Assembly (NCBI GenBank): GCA_028751875.1 | Contig: CM054140.1 | Location: 52,715,673-52,779,672, forward strand | Direction of reading: 5' to 3' | DNA from: Rapana venosa | Taxonomy: Eukaryota > Mollusca > Gastropoda > Neogastropoda > Muricidae | DNA length: 64,000 bases | Part shown: piece by piece, positions 1-11,014 of the stretch | How the letters are laid out: each line of letters opens with the position of its first letter | Numbering within the stretch: the first letter of the stretch is position 1 | Notes under the pieces: generated by a model | Told to the model about the DNA's origin: nothing | Databases searched by the model: none | The model's input: the letters and a program-made list of their open reading frames with translations, nothing else | Position numbers and translations under genes: made by a program

Positions 1-170
1 GATAAACCGAAACTAAGGTTATCGTGCGACCAGAGCAACTGGGGCCACCGAATCAGAGCCATTGTTCTTTTCATTACAAGATGACGACCAATGACGATGA
101 GGATGAGGTGATGCTGCTGTTACGGAAGTGCACAAAAGAAAACATCACACACACAGAGTTACACAACGCA

Positions 171-288
171 AAGAGAGAGAAAGAGAGAGAGAGAGAGACA
201 GAGAGAGAGAGGGAGAGAGAGAGAGGGAGAGAGAGAGAGGGAGAGAGACACAGACAGAGAGAGAGAGGAGAGAGAGGGAGAGAGAGGG
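171..288. repeat. (GA)n-rich microsatellite
   Basis: Purine-rich GAGA tract with scattered C and G interruptions. The open frames across it give only Arg/Glu runs and are not genes. Confidence 0.95.
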
Positions 289-489
289 AACCTCACACCT
301 TGCACACTGTGAAGCGGCCTATGCAGTGAACTCAGTCACTAATGGCCACCCTTCTCAAGACCCCAAACCCACATGGCCACCACTGCCAGATGCAGGCTCG
401 CTGCACGCACCATCTGTTGAATCTGCCATGCCAGCCAAGGAGTGTTGCCAACTGTGCAGATGACCAGTATGGCAGCAGAGAGGCAATGG

Positions 490-610
490 AACCTGGGCTG
501 CTTCTTTAATAATAATCATCATCATCCATCATCATGAATCATCATCAAAAATGGAACTTATATAGTGCTATATCTTGCAAAGACAAATCAAAGCGCATGC
601 ATTCAACATA
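490..610 (-). mobile_element. CR1/L2-like LINE 3' tail with ATC microsatellite
   Basis: Read on the minus strand, the end of this stretch carries the block GCGCTTTGATTTGT, a spacer, then a GCACTATATAAGTTCC-like block, followed by a GAT/ATC trinucleotide tail (about 490-545). The same arrangement closes the reverse-transcriptase elements at 18838-18890 and 39762-39812, so this is probably the 3' terminus of a severely 5'-truncated copy of that LINE family or of a SINE sharing its tail. No coding part remains. Confidence 0.55.
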
Positions 611-615
611 ATCTT

Positions 616-940
616 AAACAGTCATGCAATCAATGATAAATAATCAATAGTTTAAACAAACAGATATTTACAAACATGGTTCGATGCAGACAAAATCTAT
701 GAAAATAAAATTTCAATATGTCAAATTGGTTTTTTTTCAAAAGCACCACACAAACTCCACACAGGTCATATACTTTAGCAGGGTGAGAGACATGGGTTAG
801 TGAAGGTGGATAGCTCTGATATGAACAGGAGGGGGGAAATCTTAGGTTTGAAATAGCTCTTTGAGACCAAGGCATTGCAGGACCCTCCAAAGTTGAAAGT
901 ACAGCTTTCAACACTGCAAGGGGATCGTGACAGCGAAACC
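616..940. other. No recognisable gene or repeat
   Basis: About 325 bases of ordinary AT-rich sequence between a LINE tail and a trinucleotide repeat. The minus-strand frames through it carry no recognisable domain. Confidence 0.5.
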
Positions 941-1032
941 GATGATGATGATGATGATGATGATGAAGATGAGTGAGATGATGATAAATGATGATGAATG
1001 TGTGTGGTGTGTGTGTGGTGTGTGTGTGTGTG

Positions 1033-1065
<33 letters not shown>

Positions 1066-1247
1066 TGTGTGTGTGTGTCTGTAGTTGGTGTATGTGTGGG
1101 TCGGGTGTGTGTGGAAGTGTGTGTGTTGTGTGTGTGTGTTGTGTGTGTGTGGCGTGTGTGTGTGTGTGTGGTGTGTGTGTAGTGTGTGTGTGGTGTGTGT
1201 GTGTGTGTGTGTGTGTCGTGTGTGTGTGTGTGTGTGTGTTTGTGTGT
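941..1247. repeat. (GAT)n followed by (GT)n microsatellites
   Basis: GATGATGAT repeats (941-998) run into about 250 bases of interrupted GT repeats. The frames over them read as Cys/Val or Thr/His runs and are spurious. Confidence 0.95.
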
Positions 1248-1254
1248 TATCCTT

Positions 1255-1560
1255 AGGGATCTGGTTGTCTAGAGGTAACGCACACTGCCAAGAAAGGCGA
1301 AAAAGTCCTGGGTCGGAAGTGTGCGGTGGTTCAAACCCCTGCTTGGGCCCAAACCCCCGCCCCCCCCCCCCCAATCCGCTAGACCTGAGTGGTGGTCTGG
1401 ATGGCTAGTCTTTCGGATGAGACGATAAAACCGAGGTCCCGTCTGTTACACACATTTATTTATGCACGTAAAAGAACCCTCGGCAGACAGAGAGTTGTCC
1501 CTGCAACATTTTGTAGAAAAAAAAGCCTCTCTGATAGGGAACAAATACTGTTACGGAGAA
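1255..1560 (+). mobile_element. V-domain-like tRNA-derived SINE, plus strand
   Basis: The head carries a tRNA A-box-like TGGTTGTCTAGAGGTAACGC and, about 60 bases on, a B-box-like GGTTCAAACCCC. The body then has the block GGATGAGACGATAAAACCGA, which resembles the conserved V-type SINE central domain as I know it, followed by AAAAGAACCC and a GTTGTCCC segment. The same order of blocks, reversed, is seen at 57364-57825. A poly-C run (about 1357-1371) interrupts the body. The copy is 3'-truncated compared with the 57 kb copy, lacking the last part and the (TAAA)n tail. Confidence 0.75.
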
Positions 1561-1599
1561 GCCGAATCGGACCAAAAATTGCCTGGTTTTGGATAAACA

Positions 1600-2053
1600 G
1601 TAAGTGGTTGAGCTTGACTCGGCTTTTACCCTATCTCTCTGTCTCTTCGTCTCACTCCTTGTACTGTTCCCTGTAGGATAGTCTTGGCCAATCCAGATGT
1701 TTGTGTGATGTGCTCGTGTTACTTTAGTTTCCTTTTTTTTCCACTGAAGTCAGGAGCTCTTCATATGGTCCGATGACGTTTTAAATTCTGGTTTTTACTT
1801 CCTCATTAGTGATGTGATCTATGTATAAGATAGCAAGGAGTTTGCAAAGGCATTTCATCTCCATTGCCTCTTCTTTCAATGTCTGCGTTTCACATGTTTA
1901 CAAATATACACGATCAGGGAACGCTTCAGTCTGATCTTGAAGCTGATGGCAATGTTACTGTTGTTCCAGAGAACTTTCAGTTTAGTCATTGCTGCTGTGG
2001 TCTGGGATATCCTGGAGAAAACTTCAGGTTTGATCCTTCATCCGATACCATAG
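1600..2053. other. No recognisable gene
   Basis: Unique-looking noncoding sequence between a SINE and a poly-C tract. No frame shows a domain or good splice-bounded exon. Confidence 0.45.
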
Positions 2054-2108
2054 CCCCCCCCCCCCAACCCCCCCCCCCCCCCCCCCCCCCCCCCACCCCC
2101 CCGCCCCC
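2054..2108. repeat. Poly-C tract
   Basis: A C homopolymer of about 55 bases with a few A and G interruptions. Its length in the assembly is unlikely to be exact. Confidence 0.95.
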
Positions 2109-2436
2109 AAAACAGCAACAAAAAAGCTTCCACATAAAACACATACACACACTGGAATGTTTAGACATCATTCTTTCAGTCGGAATAGGGCTACTTAAAT
2201 GGTGCAAAATGGTTGCATGGAAAAAATCTCACCACTGGAGAACCTCGGAGCTTTAGCCAAAGAACAACACAAAAGAACTAACAAAAACACGTGTGCACAA
2301 TTCTTCATGACAGAGAATTTGATTGAAGACAGCGCGTGAGCGAGGGAGGAAAGGCACGTGTCTTAGCGGTAGGATTAGGCAAGCAAGAAAGAGAAGTAGG
2401 ACAGACAAGCAAGGGCCACAGATAGGCTCCACAGTT

Positions 2437-2452
2437 GGGGGGGGGGGGGGGG
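2437..2452. repeat. Poly-G tract
   Basis: Sixteen consecutive G. Confidence 0.95.
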
Positions 2453-2737
2453 TTAATTACCGTGCTTTTCTTGTGTCTTCTCTCTAATTGGATATTGTCT
2501 CTTTACCTCTGTCGGGTCTCTCTCCCATTTGTTTTGTCCCCCGTCCTTCGCCCTCTCTGTTGTCTGTCTCCTTTTCCCCCCCTCTCCCCCCTCTTTTTCT
2601 CCTTTTTTGCAAACCCGGTTATCTTTTCAAAATCTGGTGAACGATTAAACTATTTTTTGGTTACAATTTCTTTTCATTTGCTTTATGTGCGGACTTCAGA
2701 TTTATTGGTTTTACGCACTTCTAGGAACTAGGGGAAG

Positions 2738-2855
2738 GTGTTTGTGTGTGTGTGGTGGGTGGGTGGGTGTGGGTGTTTGTGCACGTGCGTGGTGTTGTGG
2801 GGTATGTGTGGTTTTGTGCATATGTACATGTGTGCGTGTGCGTGTAAGGCGGTTT
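2738..2855. repeat. GT/GGT-rich low-complexity tract
   Basis: Degenerate GTGTGG/GTGGGT repeats. Surrounding sequence to 3420 shows no gene. Confidence 0.85.
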
Positions 2856-3422
2856 TGGGGGTGCTCTCGCATACATATTGGGTCGTGCGGCTTTCCTATA
2901 TAATGGGTTTTGCATCAATAACATCATCGGCTTTACTTACCTATCATCGTTTATTTATTACAAAGTTCTCTCCCTTCTTTTCTTTTTTCTGTCCCGGTTT
3001 ATTGTTAGTAAAATTTAAATGAACCCAAAGACCCTTACAGTCCCCAATGTTCTAAATAAGAAGTAATGTACCTGTACTCAGCTTTAAATTGACACTTATA
3101 GCTGTATGGGAAAAAATGTGCCGCTCTAAAGTCAACATATATTCATTTTTCTGTGTAGAAAAACAACACTCCCACATCTGTCACAAATCTTAAATCCCTT
3201 TATGCTATACAGGGGCAGCAAACTCCCCACATCTGTCACAGATTGTCACCCCTCTGTGTTTGCTCTCTCAGGGGTGACCTACATGTAACAAACGTGACCG
3301 TAGCTTTTCCACTAAAAAAAGGGTGAAGCTTGCTTGCTTCACGTCAGTCATTGATTGATTAACCTTTGAAAAGACTCTTGTCTGTCACTTTTTCTTTCTT
3401 GCTGTACTTGTTGGGCCCTTGT

Positions 3423-3529
3423 GGGGGGGGGGGGGGTGGGGGGGGGTTGTTCGTTTGTTCGTTCGTTCTTGTAGTTAACGTCTGTTCACTATAAGTGATA
3501 GACGGATGTGTGTGTGTGTGTGTGTGTGT
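3423..3529. repeat. Poly-G run and nearby (GT)n
   Basis: A broken G homopolymer (3423-3446) is followed by GTTC repeats and a pure GT run (3507-3529). Confidence 0.9.
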
Positions 3530-3876
3530 AGTTAAAATTGGCGCCCAGTCACATGTTTGTTCATATCAAGTACGTATTGCCAACGTAGCAGTATCTTTTG
3601 GTGTAAGGTTGCTTTTTGTGGTAAACGTTTTAATTTAGAAAGTTTCTTCTCCTGTAGGGGAATGGGAGGTCAGTGTGATTTACAAGAATGATAGCTTCAG
3701 CATAAACATTTTACCAACTTCAATGTGGTTTCTACCGTGATACAGTCTGAATGATTAAAAGGTTGAGACATGCTCCTCAAGATCAACCTCTGTGGTAGGT
3801 GATGGTCAATAGTAAAAAGTCACCTAGCCGAGGTTCTACTTCCTTGTCACATTTAGGAGGTTGATTAACAAAAACA

Positions 3877-4132
3877 CCTGTATACAATACAATACAATAC
3901 AGAACAATACGATACAGTACAATACAACACAATACAGTGCAATACAGTACAAAACAATACAGTACAATACAGTACAACGCAATAAAATACACTACAACAC
4001 ACTACAGTACAGAACAGTACAAAACAATACAGTACAATACAATACAACACAGTACAGTGCAATACGGTACAAAACAATACAGTACATACAGTACAAAACA
4101 ATACAGTTCAATACAATACAACACAACAAAAT
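3877..4132. repeat. TACAA/TACAG pentanucleotide satellite
   Basis: About 255 bases of imperfect 5-bp units, mostly TACAA and TACAG with TACGA-type variants. The reverse-complement motif (TATTG/TACTG) makes up similar arrays at 28500-28860 and 33420-33775. Frames on both strands stay open only because of the 5-bp period. Confidence 0.95.
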
Positions 4133-4177
4133 GAAATAGAGCACAGAAACCAGAAACATAAGCAGCTAACATTACAG

Positions 4178-4385
4178 CATGTAGTACAGTGGTAAGAGTG
4201 TCCCATTCTTATCCAGAGAGAGCGAGTTTGTGGTACCTCCGAACAGTCTGGTTAGCGGAGTTTTTCTTTAGTGATTCTGACTTTATTTCTTCGTGCTTTT
4301 TGATACTATGTAAATAGTTTTGTGCTGCCTCCACCCCGGGGCAGGAAAGTACTCTAGAAATGTCCATTGTATTACTACCACGATG
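4178..4385 (+). mobile_element. Possible tRNA-derived SINE
   Basis: A box-A-like TAGTACAGTGGTAAGAG is followed some 45 bases later by a weak B-box-like segment. The 3' part ends in AAGTACTCTAGAAATGTCCA and then ATTACTACCACGATGATG, the form of a LINE/SINE 3' end running into a trinucleotide repeat (4381-4440). No second copy is present here to fix the boundaries, so this is tentative. Confidence 0.4.
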
Positions 4386-4501
4386 ATGATATTAACGATG
4401 ATGACGATATTAATGATGACGACGACAATAATGATGATTCAGTGAGGCATTAAATCGAGAACGTGTCATCAGACGCTTGCAGAATATCTTGAACATACGT
4501 A

Positions 4502-4530
4502 CCCCCCCCCTCACACACACACACACACAC
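4502..4530. repeat. Poly-C and (CA)n
   Basis: Nine C followed by a short CA dinucleotide run. Confidence 0.9.
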
Positions 4531-5012
4531 AAGAAACCTGTGAAGTGAAGGCCGGTGCTGATACATAACACGAAACTACCCTGCATACACTAGGGCAGTG
4601 GGTTACTAGTCACTGGTCAGTAGAGTGTCATGTACATGGAGTGTCTTGCTTGCCATGCTCGTTGAGTGTGGAAATTCCCACATGCGCCACACCAAACTTG
4701 CTAGGAAAGCCACTTAGATGTTTGACCAGCTATATAACACTGCGTTCAAGAAGTCTAAATCGCTACATAATAATTATCATGTATACGTAACCCTCCCTTT
4801 AGCCGTAAATGACGGGATAGTTCGTGTATAAACTTGATTTTTCTTGCATATGAAAGGGAATAGTGCAGTGCTGCAGAGAAGTGCACTCGGCAGTGTTTGA
4901 CTACTCCTTGAGTAGAATATGCTGAACAAAAGTGTGTTCTTTTTCCAAAAACCGTGAAAATCCATAAAAACGTATAAGAGTAAATTCTGAAAACGTGGAA
5001 CTGTACGTGCAG

Positions 5013-5681
5013 GTTCGGAGGACTTCTTTCTTCCCCCTGCTGATGGCCATGGCCTGCAGTGACCTGGTGGGGCAGGCCGCCACTGGAGCCATCGCTGTGC
5101 TAGTGTACGCCAACAACCTGCAGTGGGTAGGAGGCCGTCCAGTCTGCCTGTACCACGGCTTCACTATGGTCTTTTTCGCCGTCATTACCCCTCTCCTGGT
5201 TTGCTCCATGTCGGTGGAACGACTCCTGGCCCTGCGCTACTCTTACTTCTACCAGCGGTGTTTCACACATGGGATCGCTCGCTGGGTGGTGGTAGGATCC
5301 GTGGCGTTTACATTGTTCTTCTGCTCTTGCCCTTTGTTGGGGTTTGGCAGTTACGAGCAACAGTTTCCGGGTTCGTGGTGTTTCCTGAACTACCACCGCC
5401 AAAGCTTGAAGGACATGATCTACGCTTTGGTGTTCTCCATCCTGAACATCGCCATCATCTTCTTCATCGTGGTGTGCAACGTGACGGTGGTGTACACCCT
5501 GTTGAAGATGCGGAGGCTGAGGCATCAGATGAATGCTGTGCCGGGAAAGGCGGGGAGGAAGATTATGCAGGCTGCTAGGCAGAGGTCTCGGTCTGGGCTG
5601 AACCTGGAGATGGAGACACAGATGGTGTGGTTCTTGCTGGCCATCACTGTAGTCTTCAGCTGTCTTTGGCTGCCCATTAAT
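5013..5681 (+). CDS. Prostanoid receptor-like GPCR, internal exon (TM2-TM6)
   Basis: The 223-codon exon encodes a class A GPCR fragment of the prostanoid (prostaglandin E2-like) group, a plasma-membrane receptor for lipid mediators. Residues 6-33 form TM2. The conserved extracellular Cys is residue 45 (GRPVCLYHG). TM3 ends in SVERLLALR (67-75), with Glu-Arg in place of Asp-Arg of DRY, as is usual in prostanoid receptors. TM4 is about 90-108. Extracellular loop 2 has GSYEQQFPGSWCFL (112-125), close to the family's PG-TWCF signature and with the partner Cys. TM5 is about 138-162; a basic third loop follows, then TM6 (about 204-223). The likely acceptor is the AG at 5011-5012 and the donor is GTAAGT at 5682; the exon is 669 bases and phase 0 at both ends. 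A donor at the end of TM6 fits the conserved intron site of prostanoid receptor genes. Exons for the N terminus/TM1 and TM7 were not found here. Subtype is uncertain; EP2/EP4-like is my best guess. Confidence 0.88.
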
Positions 5682-5682
5682 G

Positions 5683-5938
5683 TAAGTAGTGTGTGCAAAT
5701 CTCTGTAAGTATGTCTGTCACACTCTCAAACTAACCTATCTCAATCCTTTCATTCTTCATGGTTTATTCATCACTTCCTTTGCTTGTGTATTCTTTCCAC
5801 AAAGGACCTGGCAACAGATTGTATCAGTGTTGTGGAGTCTTGTCACATGACTGTCTTTGTTGTTGTGTTTGTATTTGTTATACTTGCTACATGCTGGCTG
5901 GCTGACACATGTTGATATTTCCTCTGATGCTTTATTAG
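5683..5938 (+). other. Intron sequence after the GPCR exon
   Basis: Begins with a strong donor (GTAAGT) and has no coding signal. It runs into the LINE at about 5940, which would therefore lie within the intron if the downstream TM7 exon exists beyond it. Confidence 0.6.
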
Positions 5939-5939
5939 T

Positions 5940-8815
5940 GCTTTGACAAACAAAGAACCTGAGATTGTGGACTTTATGACCCAGCGTAAGATCTCTATCC
6001 TGGGTATCACTGACACTAGACTGAAAGGAACAGGTACAAAGGAAATACACTCAAACTTCGTTCTTGTTTGGAGCGGAGTGAGCAAAGAGCAGAGAGCAAC
6101 ACATGGTGTAGGTTCATCATACACCCCGATATGGCAAAGAGCCTAGTGAGTATGGAGCATGTTTCAGAAAGAATCACTAAAATCAGCATTAGAGAGGGTG
6201 ACAGAATTATTAACTACATACAGGTTTATGACTCCTACTCAGATGAGGTTAAGGACTCGTTCTTCGAAAAGTTTCTCTGATGTTATCAACGGTAATCCCT
6301 GACAAAGAAGATCTATATGTCATGTTGAGACTTTCAAGGGCCCGGATTGGGGAGAGAAGAGCCCAAATGGACAAAACATCTTGGTCCACACAGTGACTGC
6401 AGAACACCATGCATCTACAACGGCAACCTGGTACGGAATATGGCCGGAGCATGACCTGATAATCGCCAACACCTCCTTCCAACATCGAGCTACTCAGATT
6501 TTATAACCTGGTACAAATGGAATGACATAAACGTCTCGTCCCAAATCGACTTTTGTTACAAGGATCCAGCCCTACGAAGCAACGTTGCAGATTCGAGAGC
6601 TATCCCAAAACGCTGGCCTGGACTCAGACCACAGGCCAGTCATCACAACGCTAACCACCAGAAAAAGAGGAGGACCACCAACAAAAAAAGCAGCCTGAAA
6701 GACTTAATATGCACAAGCTGCAGAACGACGAGGTCAAGTTTCAGATAGAGCGCACTTAAGACAGCAGTTGGACTCTGTTGACACCACATCATGGATGCCC
6801 GAGCAAACCCGGCACCCCTTTTAAAACCGCTGTGCAGGACTCTTTGAAAGAAGCATGTGGTGTGAAGAAGACTAGAGGAAAAAACCCAAAAGGCAACAGG
6901 GTTGGTGGAACAAAAAAGTGAAAGAAGCAATCAGAGAGAAGAAGAGTCTTTACAGACCTGGATTAAGTCAAAGAAAGAAGAGGACTACATCAGGTACAGA
7001 ATTGCACGAAGAACACCAAGAAAATTGTCGAACAGCAAAGGAAAATTCGTTGAAGAAAATATGGAGAAGAGCTAAGTGAAAAGTGCAAAACCTCCACGGG
7101 GAGAATTCTACAAGAGTATGAAAGCAATGAGAATGCGAGACGAATCCTTTGAACCCAAACCACTGTAATCAAAGATGCAAAAGAACAAGGCCTGAACGAG
7201 GAAGAAGAGATAGTGAAAAAATGGGAAGAGTACTTCAAGAAACTGCTCAACCCTGCAGGCAACAGGCACAGAACACCCAGTTCCAGTACACCCCAACCAC
7301 CCAGACCCACTCAGAACCTACCATCTTGGAGAGGGAAGTCAGAAGAGCAGTGAAGACCAGCCCTAAAGGGGAAAGCAGCAGGTGATGATGGCATAACAAC
7401 TGAAACTATCCAGCATGTAGGGAAACCGGTATAACGTGGCTCACCCCCATCTTCAAAAAAGCTTTGGGGGGAGAGAAAAGTACAGAGAACTGGCAGAATG
7501 CAATAGGTAGTGCCAATTTGGAAGAAGAAGGGTAGCAAGAAAGACTGCAGTAACTACAGAGGAATATCACCCTCAGCCATGTAGGGAAAATGTATGCAAA
7601 AAACTAGACCAGAGCACTAGAACAAAAACAGAACATCTCCTCAGTGATGCTCAGTTTGGATTCAGGAAAGGAAGAGGGGGCACAGATGGCAAAACTTTGC
7701 TCTCGGACAGCTGTGTGAGAAGGCGATCGAATACAACCGAGATCTCCCCCTTATCTTTGTAGATCAAGAGAAGCTTTTGACCGAGTAAACGAGAACAAGT
7801 TGTGGAAAAGGTGCTGGAGCAGTATGGCGTGAAGGGCAGCTGCTGGACAACATCGAGCTATCTATGCCAAGCAAGAGCGCAGCCGCCACGACCAGTGGAA
7901 CATCTGACTGGTTCCCAGTTACTCCGGGGTGAGACAGGGCTGTTGCCTCTCCCCTCTGCTCTTTGTCATTTACATGGATCAGATTGCAAAGAAGGCCAAC
8001 CCGATCCTGAGCACTCAATGAACTCATGTTTGCTGATGACAGGCAATAATACTAGCAAGAAGGCACAGCTCAGGAGCACACAGATCAACTCAACAGCACC
8101 TGCCAGGCCTATGACATGAAAATCAGGGGTCAGTAAGACCGAGGTCATGACAGTCAGAGAAGACCCCACACTCTGGGCATCAATATCAATGGATCCCCCG
8201 TTAAATCAGTCAGCGAATTTAAAATCTGGCAGTGTATTTGCAGGGGAACGGAAGATTAGACCGTGAATGAAACAAGATGTCAGAAGGGGTAATGCGGTCA
8301 GTTACCAGCTCGCCCCTTTCCTGAAACAAACCCAGCATCCCCATGGACACAAAAGGGAAAACTGATTAACACCATCTTCCCGCCAACGCTCACGTTACCA
8401 GTGTCAGACATGTCCCCTCAAAAGGCGCCAGACGTAAACTAGTCACGTGTGAAATGAAATGCCTAAGAAGAGCAGTCAACAAGATCCGAAGAGACAAAAT
8501 CAGAAACGAAGTCATCAGAGACATAGTAGGTGCAACACCAGTCCTACAACACATCGACCAGCAGAGGATCAAGTGGTTCAGACACCTGACACGGATGCCT
8601 CACAACCAGCAAGCTCTTCGGGCCTACAACACCCGGCACTCAGGATGGAAAGCCAAAGGACGACCAAGAAGAAGATGGAATGATTCCGTGGCCGACACCC
8701 TAAAAGCCCACGGCATGTCCCTCCTCCAGGCTACACGCCTTGCTGCCGACAGACAGCTATATCTCCCCGCGACGCCTCCGAGTATAAGCGGAAGACAAGT
8801 AAAGTAAAAGTAAGC
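5940..8815 (+). mobile_element. RTE-like APE LINE, 5'-truncated, first copy
   Basis: Non-LTR retrotransposon remnant with many frame breaks. The AP-endonuclease begins within its N terminus (ISILGITDTRLKG, from about 5940), continues through the GVG segment near 6105, and reaches the C-terminal endonuclease motif SDHRPV near 6625. The reverse transcriptase follows: palm-region text near 7440-7600 (KKAW, then a Tyr-Arg-Gly motif), and the catalytic FADD encoded at about 8026-8037. An in-frame C-terminal piece (8454-8807) contains KWFRHLTRMP and GRPRRRWNDS, typical of the RTE-like C terminus. It lacks the first part of the ORF. The part from 6291 onward is repeated at 11015-13575 beyond an N gap, probably as an assembly duplicate. 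Exact clade (RTE versus Proto2) is not settled. Confidence 0.8.
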
Positions 8816-10230
8816 TTTATTAGTTCTGGTACTTCTCAGGGTGATGGTGGTGTCAGATTTCCATGATGAATGTGACAGTTTTCCAACAAACATGAACAGC
8901 ATTTCGTTCCATATTTCTGCATGAATGATAAATTCTCATTATGTCAAAAGATTTTTTTCTACTACAACTATGCTTTATGTACATTGCTGCACATAGACGG
9001 ACTGCATTGAATGGAACAATCTTTTATTTTAATATGAAGAAGCTTGAATTTTTGTCTTTAAATAATGGAAGATGAATTCGTAACAGTAAACTTTTGCCAA
9101 AAGGTTTTCCCTGATTCATTACTTTGAATGGCAAAGTAAGAGTTTAAAAATAAGAGAAAAATTGTGATTGCCATTTCAATGTTCAAAAGAACTCCTTCCT
9201 ACTCTTTCCATGAAGTCATTAAAGAGTCATTGGGGCACTGCACTGAATTTTTCAAGCAGTCTCTCAGGCAAGTTGAACTAGGTGGATCCAGGTACAGGTT
9301 GCATGCTTGTGTTTCGCAACCAATTGAATGTTGACATGAATTAGGGACCTTCAACATTTATATTCAATCTGCTGCATGCGCATATACACCAAATAAGTTA
9401 ATGCTCCTGTCTGGTCTGCACTTTAAGTTGAACTAGAAAGATCAAGAAAATGCTCACCCAAACATGCTACACTCCACCTTTTGGGTTCCGGATCATGTAG
9501 TACCTTCTATGGAGTGCTAGTCAGAAAATAGGTATGCTGATTTTCATAGATTTCTTAAAGTAAGAACAAACTAATGCACTGTGTACTTGTTTTAGGGAAC
9601 TGAGGACATTTGAGCAATACAGGGTATAGTCATGGCAAATTTGGAAATGGTCATAAAAGGATAGCCTGCGTTCCTATGGTGTGGACCCCGCACATACATA
9701 TTGTAAAACAGGAAGCTAATAGACGACAAAGGACCGAAGGCGTACATTGTTTGCTGAAAAATTATTAAATTCAGACCCACCAAATTTGTGCAAAATCACT
9801 TTAGTTTTGTGTCAGAGACTAGTCTTTCACAAAAGGTGTTGCGATTTAAAAAAAAATTCTGTGGATTCCCTTTGTACGTGCGATGTGAATGCAAGAGTGA
9901 TATAGGGAAGAAAAAGTCGGGAAAAATTAAAATGGGGTATAACCTTAATTCACCAGACGCCCAGCCAAGATTGGGACTGAATACTATTTCATAAACACAC
10001 ACCATGAAAGTCAAAGCCTTCTATCCACTCGACTGTAGCGCTGTAGCGTGTGTCTTGTCAACAACGTATGGAGGCAAGTGTCCTTAGCTAACTGGCCTTG
10101 TTTTGCCCATAAGGCCCTCTGTAGGCTTATGCTGTGCTTTATGGAGTCCTTTCTGATGGCCTGGAAAATCGTTTACTCCTAGGTGTTTTCTTAATTAATG
10201 TTCTTTGTATCTGGTCTAGGTGAGGTGTAA
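8816..10230. other. Noncoding flank downstream of LINE
   Basis: About 1.4 kb with no gene, also present at 13576-14985. A segment near 9410-9430 (GTCTGGTCTGCACTTTAAG) and another near 9940-9965 (TTAATTCACCAGACGC) resemble pieces of the tRNA-Ser/Leu-like SINE seen at 15545-15775, so a split or degraded SINE may lie here. Confidence 0.5.
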
Positions 10231-10239
10231 GAATGAGCG

Positions 10240-10465
10240 TCTCGCTCTCTCCTCTCTCTCTCTCTCTCTCTCATCTCTCTCACTCTCACTCTCTCTCTCT
10301 CTGTCTGTCTCTGTGTATGTCTCACTGTCAGTGTGTGTGTGTTTGTGTGTGTATATGTGTGTGTGTGTGTGAGAGACTCCATGTGTTTTGTGTGGTGTGC
10401 CCGCGCTCTTTCATGCGTGTGTGAATGTGTGTATGTGTGTGCGTGCACGCATGCGGTGGCAGAGA
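10240..10465. repeat. (CT)n/(GT)n compound microsatellite
   Basis: CT repeats followed by GT repeats with interruptions. The second assembly copy is at 14990-15190 and differs in repeat number. Confidence 0.95.
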
Positions 10466-10514
10466 TCTTCTCTGTTTGTGGTATCCGTGCCCACATGTGT
10501 TTGGGGTTCGTTTT

Positions 10515-11014
10515 NNNNNNNNNNNNNNNNNNNNNNNNNNNNNNNNNNNNNNNNNNNNNNNNNNNNNNNNNNNNNNNNNNNNNNNNNNNNNNNNNNNNNN
10601 NNNNNNNNNNNNNNNNNNNNNNNNNNNNNNNNNNNNNNNNNNNNNNNNNNNNNNNNNNNNNNNNNNNNNNNNNNNNNNNNNNNNNNNNNNNNNNNNNNNN
10701 NNNNNNNNNNNNNNNNNNNNNNNNNNNNNNNNNNNNNNNNNNNNNNNNNNNNNNNNNNNNNNNNNNNNNNNNNNNNNNNNNNNNNNNNNNNNNNNNNNNN
10801 NNNNNNNNNNNNNNNNNNNNNNNNNNNNNNNNNNNNNNNNNNNNNNNNNNNNNNNNNNNNNNNNNNNNNNNNNNNNNNNNNNNNNNNNNNNNNNNNNNNN
10901 NNNNNNNNNNNNNNNNNNNNNNNNNNNNNNNNNNNNNNNNNNNNNNNNNNNNNNNNNNNNNNNNNNNNNNNNNNNNNNNNNNNNNNNNNNNNNNNNNNNN
11001 NNNNNNNNNNNNNN
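10515..11014. other. Assembly gap of exactly 500 N
   Basis: Exactly 500 unknown bases, the same size as the gap at 31248-31747, hence a placeholder of arbitrary length rather than a measured gap. Confidence 0.99.

Larger units (their letters stand above)
6291..10514 (+). repeat. Left member of a 4.2 kb duplicate ending at a gap
   Basis: This stretch matches 11015 to about 15245 in order, through the LINE, its unique-looking 3' flank (8816-10230) and the CT/GT microsatellite, with only scattered small indels. It stops exactly where the Ns begin. See the finding on unmerged contig ends. Confidence 0.9.

Noticed and set aside
24..463. Arg/Glu-rich 100-residue frames that look like coiled coils
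   Set aside because: They translate a GA microsatellite.
5100..5578. Open frames overlapping the GPCR exon in other frames and on the minus strand
   Set aside because: Shadows of the GC-rich receptor exon; they lack domains, while the called frame has TM segments, conserved Cys residues and splice sites.
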